From Treponema sp. (lineage in GTDB: Bacteria; Spirochaetota; Spirochaetia; Treponematales; Breznakiellaceae), in contig JAIROE010000224.1 of the NCBI GenBank assembly GCA_031257715.1, positions 1-5,520 on the forward strand: a stretch of DNA of 5,520 bases, in the 5' to 3' direction. The notes beneath the pieces were generated by a model that saw only the letters and a list, made by a program, of their open reading frames with translations, did not search any database and was not told the DNA's origin. Numbering within the stretch: the first letter of the stretch is position 1; the number at the start of each line of letters is the position of its first letter. A program made the translations under genes and the position numbers. Positions 1 through 5,520 of this stretch are shown in pieces.

Positions 1-366
1 GAAACGGGTGCGGAACATGAAGAGATTGGAACTTCCGAGCTGGCGGCAATGCTGCGTTCCGGGCTGCTTGCCCTCTATGACATTGTGGAAGCCCGTCCGG
101 GCGACAAGACCCTCATCGACACCCTTGCCCCCGCCTGCGACGCCATGGACAGGGCGGCCGAACGTGAAACGGATCTTGCGGAAGCCCTTGCCGGGTTAAA
201 GGAAGCGGCGGCCCGCGGCTGGGAATCCACAAAAGATCTGGAAGCGAAGTTCGGCCGTTCAAGCCGCCTGGGGGAACGTTCCAAAGGGGTCCACGACGCG
301 GGCGCTACCTCATGCAGGATCATCCTTGAAGCCATGGCGGACGGCATAACGGAACTCTGCGTCTGA
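1..366 (+). CDS. dhaL: Dihydroxyacetone kinase subunit L (DhaL) or DhaL domain, 5'-truncated
   Basis: The frame is open from the first base of the window to a TGA at 364-366, giving 121 residues that match the C-terminal part of DhaL, the nucleotide-binding subunit of dihydroxyacetone kinase. DhaL transfers a phosphoryl group to dihydroxyacetone held on DhaK; it takes the group from DhaM in PTS-linked systems or from ATP in others. Two family blocks are visible. GDKTLIDTLAPA begins at visible residue 34. GRSSRLGERS (85-94) is followed by a DAGATS (99-104) that corresponds to the usual DPGATS of the ADP-binding end. The family is about 210 residues long, so roughly 90 residues are missing, including the Mg-binding Asp-rich segment. 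The ATG at 49 is internal (Met17), not the start. The missing part could belong to a separate dhaL or to a DhaK-DhaL fusion; the window cannot tell. The gene converges on the polymerase gene and ends 42 bases from its stop codon. Confidence 0.88.
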   Translation, partial: ETGAEHEEIGTSELAAMLRSGLLALYDIVEARPGDKTLIDTLAPACDAMDRAAERETDLAEALAGLKEAAARGWESTKDLEAKFGRSSRLGERSKGVHDAGATSCRIILEAMADGITELCV

Positions 367-377
367 GGCCCGCCGCC

Positions 378-392
378 GCATTTTCAAAATGC
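378..392. terminator. Small inverted repeat between convergent genes, possible bidirectional terminator
   Basis: The 42-base gap between the two convergent stop codons contains GCATTTTCAAAATGC, a perfect inverted repeat with 7-base arms centred on base 385. It is flanked by GC-rich sequence (CCGCC on the left, CGGCCGGG on the right) that could extend the stem imperfectly. The position between convergent genes suits a shared terminator. There is no clear run of T after the stem on either strand, so it is not a canonical intrinsic terminator and the call is tentative. Confidence 0.3.
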
Positions 393-408
393 CGGCCGGG
401 ATTTACTT

Positions 409-3009
409 TCAGCCAAAATCAAATTCAGCCTGTCCCTCATTGCGCCCTGAACGGCGGCTGCCTTTGCCTTCAAAGAAAGCGGACAGGTCCCAATGAACCG
501 CCTGGGCGATGGACAGGGCGACGGGAAGCACCTGCGAGGCGGCGTAATGCCCGTAATCCAGGGGGCCGTGGGGAAGGAGTTCGTGATTTTCATCGGCGTA
601 GGGCTGCGCGCCCGTTTTGGTCCAGACAAATTCCACAGCCCCCCGGCGGTTCTTCCAGCCCAGGGCACGGGCCGCCTTTACCTGGGGGGGCGTGGACGAT
701 GTGTACGATTCAGGCGGCCGTGAAAGCCTCTTCCGGTAAACAAGTTCGCCGTCAAGTTTTCCCGAACGCAGATCTTCAAGGCAGCCGCGTATTTTTTCCC
801 TGAACGCCTCCTCATCCGCCCCGGAAAAAACCAGTTCCAGAAGTTCCACCTGCAGCCGGCGGGCAAGCGGTGTTGCGTCGCTCCGTACCGCCTCCATTCC
901 TTTGACCTCTACCGTGCATGATCCGTCCCCGTTGACAAGATAGCCCCCGTATCCCTTGGCCCTGCCCCGCGGCGCCTCTTTGTCCCGGCCGCCCCCGGAA
1001 TCGGACGGGTTTACCGCCGCGGACGGCGCCCTGAGCGGCGGGATAAGGAAACGGCGGTACGCTTTTTCAAAACGGAGTTCCATGAAGGATTCAAGGCGGT
1101 ATTCCCTGCGGATGGTTTCCGAAAGAAAGCCGTTGAGTTCCTCCGCAAGTTTTCCGCAGGGAACAAGAAAATCGCCGGGGGCCGCCCCGTCGCCGAATCC
1201 CGTTTCGACAAAAAGGGAATCGGTGTCCCCGTAGAGCACACGGAAGCCCCTCTCCGTAAACCAGTCCCTCGAAAGGTGCAGCCATTTGCGGGCAAAGGAC
1301 GTGATGGCCCCGGCAAGGAAGGTCCGTCCGTAGCGGCAGGCCGAAGTGCCCATGACCCCGTAAAAACTGTTCATGAGGATTTTGTACACCCCGGCGGCGG
1401 TTTCATCCCCTTCGGCTATGGCCCTCCGGCGCGCCCTGAAATATTCCGCGATAAGGGAAGGAAGCACGCCCGGACTCCGTGAAAAGGAAGCGCCGTTGGG
1501 AGCAGTAATGGGATCCTCATCATCCGGCGTCTTCCTGACGCCGCTTCTGGCGCAGGCAAGGGGATCGATGTTAAAGGTCCTGATTATTGAGTGGTAGAGG
1601 CTGCGGAAATCAAAGACGGCGACATTGCCGAAAAGTCCCGGCAGGGGATCCAGGACAGTTCCCCCCGCGGCGCCGGAAACACTGCCGCTGTTTGGGGGAG
1701 GCGCCGCTATGTTCCTCCGGGCAAGTTCTATGCCGTAGACGCGCTCAAAGCTCACGACACTGGTCCACGCCTTGTCGATGCCTGCCCCGGTAAGAAGGGC
1801 CCGCTTTACCGTCAGGGTAAAGAGCCCTGTTTTGGCAAGTATGCGCAGGACAAGTTCCGCGTCCCGCAGGCAGTAGCCTCCGAAAAGCCGGGGATCTTCG
1901 GCGTAAAGCCTGTCGAGATCGGCTATCTTGTTTTTACCCGACGACGCGACGGCTTTCCCCTCCCCCAGCACGAAACGGGACACCGCCTCAAGGGTGAAAT
2001 CCCCCGGTCCCCGTGCGGAGCCCTGGAAGCCGGAACGCACGATACGAAGCGCGTCTATCACCTGACGGCCCGGCGCAATCGCGGCGGCGGAACGGCGTCC
2101 CGAGCCGGGGAAGAATTTCCCCTCGTCCAGGGATCTTCCCGGCCTGAACGGAACGCCGAGTTTTTCGCAGCGCTCCGCTATGACGCGGAAATCAAAATCG
2201 AGAAAATTCCATCCGGTAAGGATGTCCGGGTCCATGCGCCTTAGATCCTCAAAGAAGGCGGCAAGAAGGGACGCCTCATTTTCATGAAAAAAAAGACCGT
2301 CCTCCCCGTCCGTCATCCGTACGCCTGCGGGCAGGCGTACCCGTACAATGCCGCGCCCGCCGTAACCGCCGCCGTCCTTTTCCATGTCCGCGCCGCAGGC
2401 CGAGACCGCCGCTATGGCGCGTATCGAATTGTCCCTGGTGTCGGTTTCTATGTCTATCGACGTGACGACAAGGGAAGGATCCGCCTGAGCGTCACAGGGG
2501 GAAAAACGGGGCCGCAGTATCACGAGCCCGGCGCGGCGTCCCGCTTCGGCGCGGCCTGTAATCAGCACAGGCCCCCGAATCATCTTTTCGGAGAGAAAAA
2601 GGACCGCCGGTTTTATGTCCGCATCGGGGCTGGGAATACCGGCCGCTTCCAGAAGATCCGCCGCCCTGCCGCGTTCGCCGTAACGAAAAAAAACGAGGCG
2701 TATGAGTTTTTCCGTTCCCGAAAAAGATTCCAGATCCGAAGGATGTTCCTCAAACCGCAGGGAAGAAAGGCAGGAAAGTGCCCGCTCCCGGTCCCCTTCA
2801 AAAATATGAATATAGGGCCGCCATGTCTCCTCCACCGCGGCGAAGGATCTTTTGTCATCAAGGCGGCCCACGCAGTAAAGCCGGTCCCGCCCCGGATCGG
2901 CATAACAGTGCACAATATAACCGCGGAAATTTTCGCGGTCAGGGGATGGAGGTTCCCGGCCCTCAGGTCCGGCGGAGGCTGCCTGAAAGCCGTTCAAACA
3001 GGACATCAT
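409..3009 (-). CDS. polB: DNA polymerase II, family B, with 3'-5' proofreading exonuclease
   Basis: Family-B replicative/repair DNA polymerase of the bacterial Pol II type, acting in the cytoplasm in replication restart and synthesis past lesions. Numbering here is from the ATG at 3009 (866 residues; E. coli Pol II has 783). Exonuclease motifs are intact: Exo I with D186 and E188 (SIDIET), Exo II with N268, F272 and D273 (NFLDFDF), Exo III with Y379 and D383 (YCLRDA). Polymerase motifs follow: motif A with catalytic D467 and steric-gate Y472 (DFRSLYHSII), motif B K543 to G551 (KILMNSFYG), motif C YGDTDS at 593-598. The thumb contains KGMEAVRSDATPLAR and YRKRLSRP. All catalytic residues are present, so it should be active. 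Oddities are H473 where Pro is usual, A712 where Trp is usual, and a Gly/Pro-rich charged insert at about 661-682. The C-terminal QAEFDF resembles a sliding-clamp-binding peptide. The start is uncertain: TTG 3045, ATG 3009, ATG 3006 and GTG 2913 are possible, none with a clear ribosome site. It overlaps the end of the ClC gene, suggesting coupled translation. Confidence 0.93.
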   Translation of the reverse strand: MMSCLNGFQAASAGPEGREPPSPDRENFRGYIVHCYADPGRDRLYCVGRLDDKRSFAAVEETWRPYIHIFEGDRERALSCLSSLRFEEHPSDLESFSGTEKLIRLVFFRYGERGRAADLLEAAGIPSPDADIKPAVLFLSEKMIRGPVLITGRAEAGRRAGLVILRPRFSPCDAQADPSLVVTSIDIETDTRDNSIRAIAAVSACGADMEKDGGGYGGRGIVRVRLPAGVRMTDGEDGLFFHENEASLLAAFFEDLRRMDPDILTGWNFLDFDFRVIAERCEKLGVPFRPGRSLDEGKFFPGSGRRSAAAIAPGRQVIDALRIVRSGFQGSARGPGDFTLEAVSRFVLGEGKAVASSGKNKIADLDRLYAEDPRLFGGYCLRDAELVLRILAKTGLFTLTVKRALLTGAGIDKAWTSVVSFERVYGIELARRNIAAPPPNSGSVSGAAGGTVLDPLPGLFGNVAVFDFRSLYHSIIRTFNIDPLACARSGVRKTPDDEDPITAPNGASFSRSPGVLPSLIAEYFRARRRAIAEGDETAAGVYKILMNSFYGVMGTSACRYGRTFLAGAITSFARKWLHLSRDWFTERGFRVLYGDTDSLFVETGFGDGAAPGDFLVPCGKLAEELNGFLSETIRREYRLESFMELRFEKAYRRFLIPPLRAPSAAVNPSDSGGGRDKEAPRGRAKGYGGYLVNGDGSCTVEVKGMEAVRSDATPLARRLQVELLELVFSGADEEAFREKIRGCLEDLRSGKLDGELVYRKRLSRPPESYTSSTPPQVKAARALGWKNRRGAVEFVWTKTGAQPYADENHELLPHGPLDYGHYAASQVLPVALSIAQAVHWDLSAFFEGKGSRRSGRNEGQAEFDFG
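2319..2340. repeat. Perfect inverted repeat inside the polymerase gene
   Basis: The arms GTACGCCTGC (2319-2328) and GCAGGCGTAC (2331-2340) are exact reverse complements separated by two bases, GG. The sequence could form a strong cruciform or RNA hairpin. It lies in the polymerase II coding sequence between Exo I and Exo II, where it encodes VRLPAGVR. No second copy was seen in the window, so it is not shown to be a dispersed repeat. Confidence 0.75.
2963..3009 (-). other. Overlap of the ClC gene end with the polymerase II start region
   Basis: The ClC gene stops with TGA at 2965-2963, and the polymerase frame is already open upstream of it. The tandem ATGs at 3009 and 3006 give a 44-47 base overlap. 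A TTG at 3045 would give 83 bases, and the GTG at 2913 would remove the overlap. No clear Shine-Dalgarno precedes any of these. Recognisable polymerase-like sequence (RGYIVHCYADPGRDRLYCVG) begins only about 28 codons after ATG 3009, so the first residues may not be conserved. ATG 3009 is preferred because it is the first ATG and the overlap is moderate. Confidence 0.5.
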
Positions 3010-4270
3010 ACACGGGCCGTGAACCCATGAGGGCGGTGGTAACAAACGCGGAAAGACAGACGAGAACCAGACTGAAAAGATGATTGAAACTGCCGCTCAT
3101 TTCAAGTATCAGGATGATCCCCGTCACCGGCGCGTTTACCGCGGCGGTAAAAAAGGCGGCCATTCCCAGGATGATGAAGGCGGTGTTTTGTCCCGGGGAA
3201 AGGAAATCCGCCCTGGAAAGGAGGAGGGAAAGCAGCTCCCCGGAAAGAGCGCCGCACGCAAGCAGGGGAAGGAAGATCCCCCCCGATGTTCCCGAACCGT
3301 AACAGAGCGCGGTAAAGACGATCTTCATGGCAAGGAGGAGGAGCACAAAGACTGCCGTCCTGCCGCCTTCGGGAAGGGACTCTATGATTCCGTGTCCTCC
3401 TCCCGTTATGTCAAAAAAATAAAAACCCAGGGGAACGGAAACCAGAAGGGGAACAAGAGGACGGAGAGGAAGGGGGACGCGGAACTTCGCGTACAGATCC
3501 TGGGAAAGATACAGGGACTTTTTGAAAAGAACGCCCAGAAGACCACAGCATATACCCAGAAGCGCGATCCAGGGAAAAACGCGGAGGGGAAGAACACCGA
3601 CATTGCTGAAATCGAATACCGGGACAAATCCGAAAAAGAAACCCGCGACGGCATCGGCGGCGACGGCGGCTCCCATGGAGCAGGCAATTGCAAGCGGCGT
3701 GAACCCCGTGTTGAGCTCCTCCAGCACAAAGAGCACGCCGGCAAGGGGGGCGTTGAAAGCGGCGGCCAGTCCGGCGGCGGACGCGGCGGTGATGAGGATG
3801 CGCCTCTCGCGGTAAGGCCGCCTTAAAAAGCCCAGCACTACCCTCCCCGTGTAGGCGCCTATCTGAATCGAAGGCCCTTCGCGGCCGAGCGAAAGCCCCG
3901 CTCCAAGACCAAGGACCCCCGTAATAAATTTCAGGGGAAGTTCGGTCCGCCAGTCAAACCGCATCTCCCGCTTTAACACCCCCTTGATCTGGGGGATGCC
4001 GCTTCCCCGTATCATGGGACGGACCCTGGCGGCCCAGCCCAGGAAAAGCCCCACGACCGCAAGGCACAACGCCCACAGGAGCGTCCGCGAAAGGGGAAGG
4101 AAGAAAAGAGCCCCGTAGAGGCGCCGCCGCCAGACATCGGCAAGTCCGACAAGATGCCTGAACAGGACCACAACAAGGCCGGCGAGAAAACCGATGAACA
4201 CGCTTTCCAGGATCACAGCAAGGCGGGAATGATACCAGCGCCTTACATCATCAAGGAACGGCGTCTTCAC
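2963..4270 (-). CDS. clcA: ClC-family H+/Cl- exchanger (voltage-gated chloride channel family)
   Basis: Integral membrane protein of 435 residues, close to E. coli ClC-ec1 (473), with the hydrophobic helices expected of the ClC fold and no C-terminal CBS or TrkA-C domain. The signature anion-site blocks occur in order: GSGIPQIKG with the chloride-coordinating Ser90, GREGPSIQIG with gating Glu131, VLEEL with Glu185 at the position of the internal proton glutamate (E203 of ClC-ec1), GSGTSGGIFLP with Phe333, and RPVYDVLFERL with the central Tyr421. Because both the gating and the proton glutamates are present, coupled H+/Cl- antiport is inferred rather than passive conductance. Known bacterial relatives act in extreme acid resistance or anion and pH balance; the role here is not shown by context. 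The start is GTG at 4270, overlapping the threonine synthase stop by four bases. A weak purine-rich GGGGAAG lies upstream. The symbol is a family-level name. Confidence 0.93.
   Translation of the reverse strand: MKTPFLDDVRRWYHSRLAVILESVFIGFLAGLVVVLFRHLVGLADVWRRRLYGALFFLPLSRTLLWALCLAVVGLFLGWAARVRPMIRGSGIPQIKGVLKREMRFDWRTELPLKFITGVLGLGAGLSLGREGPSIQIGAYTGRVVLGFLRRPYRERRILITAASAAGLAAAFNAPLAGVLFVLEELNTGFTPLAIACSMGAAVAADAVAGFFFGFVPVFDFSNVGVLPLRVFPWIALLGICCGLLGVLFKKSLYLSQDLYAKFRVPLPLRPLVPLLVSVPLGFYFFDITGGGHGIIESLPEGGRTAVFVLLLLAMKIVFTALCYGSGTSGGIFLPLLACGALSGELLSLLLSRADFLSPGQNTAFIILGMAAFFTAAVNAPVTGIILILEMSGSFNHLFSLVLVCLSAFVTTALMGSRPVYDVLFERLSGSLRRT
4267..4270 (-). other. GTGA stop/start overlap joining threonine synthase and ClC genes
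   Basis: On the minus strand these four bases read GTGA: the GTG start of the ClC gene (4270-4268) overlaps the TGA stop of threonine synthase (4269-4267). This arrangement is typical of translational coupling by a terminating ribosome and decides the ClC start. It also supports a single transcript for both genes. Confidence 0.85.
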
Positions 4271-5520
4271 AAAACCGCCCGCTTCCCCAATTCCTCCTCC
4301 AGCATCTTCATGTCGGGGGGAATGTTGATGAGCGCGCCGCCTGCCGGGGAAAATTCCGCCGCCCTGCGGGCAGAGGCCGTGTCCTTAAGACCGTTCCCGG
4401 TCACAATGGACACCACGAGCGCGTCACGCGGAATGAGCCCCCGCGCCGCTGCCTTCAGGAGGCCCGCGGTTCCGGCGGCTCCCGCGGGTTCACCGAAGAC
4501 CCCGGCGCTCCTTCCCAGAAGTCTCATGGCGGAAAGGATCTCCTCATCGCTTACATTAACGGCAATCCCGTTTGATTCGCGTATTGCCGCCACGGCCTTG
4601 CCGCCGTTGCGGGGAACACCCACGGCAATACTGTCGGCAAGGGTGTTTTCCTCCATCCGTTCAATGGGCCTTCCCGTTTCCACGGCGCGGTTCACCGGGC
4701 AGCAGCCTTCGGCCTGAACGCTGAGGAGCCGGGGAAGTTTGGCGGTAAGGCCCGCCGCGTACAGATCCCTGAAACCCTTCCACACGCCGGCTATCGTACA
4801 GCCGTCCCCAACGGAAAGGGCCACAAAATCGGGAACCTCAAAATCAAGCTGTTCGGCTATTTCCAGCGACACGGTTTTTTTCCCTTCGGACAAATAGGGG
4901 TTGACCGCCGCGTTCCGGTTGTACCAGCCGTATTTTTCTATGGCTTCGGCGGAAAGCCGGAAAGTATCCTCGTAACTGCCCCTGACGCTGACGACACAGG
5001 CCCCGAAGATGAGAAGCTGCGTCACCTTTCCGGCGGGCGCCCGTTCGGGGACGAAGATGAAGGAGGAAAGCCCCATGGACGCGGCCGCTCCCGCAAGCGA
5101 GGAGGCGGCGTTTCCGGTAGAGGAACAGGCCACAGTGGTTTTTCCCGAACGGGCCGCGCGGCAGACGGCAATCGCCGAAGCCCTGTCTTTAAGACTCGAC
5201 GTGGGATTAAGCCCGTCGTCCTTGATATAGAGCCTTTCAAGGCCCATCTCCCCGCCAAGGCGGGAAGCCCGGTAGAGGGGAGACCATCCCGCGCGGAGGG
5301 GGCCAGGCGGCGATCCTTCCTCAATAGGGAGAAATTCCCTGTAGCGCCACATGGAAAAATCCCCGCATGAGGAAAGCTTTTCACGGCTTGTGCGGGACCT
5401 GATATAATCGTAATCGTACACGATCTCAAAAACCCCGCCGCACTTCGGGCAGGTATAGGTATCGTCCCCCGCCTCATACTCCGCGCCGCACGCGGTACAG
5501 ACTGCGGCCTTTACATTCTT
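4267..5520 (-). CDS. thrC: Threonine synthase with N-terminal Cys4 ribbon, 5'-truncated at the window edge
   Basis: PLP-dependent enzyme of fold type II that converts O-phosphohomoserine to threonine and phosphate, the last step of threonine biosynthesis in the cytoplasm. The frame is open from base 5520 to a TGA at 4269-4267, giving 417 visible residues. Numbered from base 5520, LNPTSSLKDRAS carries the Schiff-base Lys111, STGNAASSLAG (about 134-144) is the substrate/PLP loop, SVGDGCTIAG (236-245) is the phosphate-cradle glycine segment, and VTGNGLKD lies near the C-terminus. The first residues hold CTAC (8-11) and CPKC (24-27) followed by GGVFEIVYDYDY, the Cys4 ribbon and linker seen at the front of many threonine synthases. 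The GTG at 5421 is therefore an internal Val34, and the true start lies just beyond the right edge. Other fold-II enzymes (threonine dehydratase, cysteine synthase) are less likely because of this N-terminus and the overall order of motifs. First visible gene of the run with ClC and polB. Confidence 0.9.
   Translation of the reverse strand, partial: KNVKAAVCTACGAEYEAGDDTYTCPKCGGVFEIVYDYDYIRSRTSREKLSSCGDFSMWRYREFLPIEEGSPPGPLRAGWSPLYRASRLGGEMGLERLYIKDDGLNPTSSLKDRASAIAVCRAARSGKTTVACSSTGNAASSLAGAAASMGLSSFIFVPERAPAGKVTQLLIFGACVVSVRGSYEDTFRLSAEAIEKYGWYNRNAAVNPYLSEGKKTVSLEIAEQLDFEVPDFVALSVGDGCTIAGVWKGFRDLYAAGLTAKLPRLLSVQAEGCCPVNRAVETGRPIERMEENTLADSIAVGVPRNGGKAVAAIRESNGIAVNVSDEEILSAMRLLGRSAGVFGEPAGAAGTAGLLKAAARGLIPRDALVVSIVTGNGLKDTASARRAAEFSPAGGALINIPPDMKMLEEELGKRAVL

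Noticed and set aside
1591..2244. Long plus-strand open frame opposite the polymerase gene
   Set aside because: It is antisense to an intact polymerase with all motifs. Its protein shows no recognisable domain and has the composition expected from a GC-rich codon shadow.
2287..2340. Palindrome followed by a U8 tract read as an intrinsic terminator within the polymerase gene
   Set aside because: The U tract is 24 bases past the stem, too far for a canonical terminator, and the open frame continues intact for another 1.8 kb.
2284..3030. 248-residue plus-strand open frame opposite the polymerase N-terminal region
   Set aside because: Antisense shadow; very basic, no domain, and no ribosome site beyond the poly-A run that is really the Phe-Phe codons of the polymerase.
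3080..3826. 248-residue plus-strand open frame opposite the ClC gene
   Set aside because: Its extreme Lys/Glu/Gly/Arg content is what results from reading the complement of a hydrophobic membrane-protein gene. No family is recognised.
4154..4717. Plus-strand open frame spanning the threonine synthase/ClC junction
   Set aside because: It overlaps two well-supported genes on the other strand and encodes low-complexity Ala/Ser/Pro sequence without a domain.
5419..5421. GTG at 5421 as the start of threonine synthase
   Set aside because: The frame continues upstream to the window edge through a Cys4 ribbon and the linker typical of the family, and no ribosome site precedes this GTG.
1..5520. A previously undescribed defence, mobile or RNA-based system
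   Set aside because: All but 42 bases are explained by four recognisable metabolic, transport and replication genes. No repeat array, reverse transcriptase, nuclease-effector pair or structured RNA was seen.

Overview
The window is GC-rich (by eye) and almost wholly coding. It holds the 3' part of one plus-strand gene and a tight run of three overlapping minus-strand genes. No RNA gene, insertion sequence, CRISPR array or phage gene is visible. The proteins are clearly bacterial. The family mix (DhaL, a proofreading family-B DNA polymerase II, a CBS-less ClC exchanger, a threonine synthase with an NPTSSLKDR lysine motif and an N-terminal Cys4 ribbon) would fit a free-living or gut spirochaete of the Treponema type. 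That is a low-confidence guess from general sequence resemblance, and other GC-rich anaerobes are possible.

Layout: 1-366 (+) is the C-terminal part of a dihydroxyacetone-kinase DhaL subunit or domain, cut by the left edge. 367-408 is the only intergenic gap, a short convergent region with a small inverted repeat that may act as a terminator. 409-3009 (-) encodes DNA polymerase II with all exonuclease and polymerase motifs. 2963-4270 (-) encodes a ClC-type H+/Cl- exchanger. 4267-5520 (-) encodes threonine synthase, whose true N-terminus lies past the right edge.

Transcription of the minus-strand genes runs threonine synthase, then ClC, then polymerase II. The first junction is a 4-base GTGA stop/start overlap and the second an overlap of about 47 bases, so the three are very probably co-transcribed and translationally coupled. 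Their promoter must lie outside the window. The genes share no obvious pathway (threonine biosynthesis, anion/proton exchange, DNA repair replication). The set looks like a housekeeping operon of convenience rather than a new system.

The points most worth a second look are in the polymerase: a His in place of the near-invariant Pro in motif A (SLYHSII), an Ala in place of Trp in the KGxExxRxDxTP block, a likely sliding-clamp-binding tail (QAEFDF), an uncertain start inside the ClC gene, and a perfect 10-bp-arm palindrome in its coding sequence.
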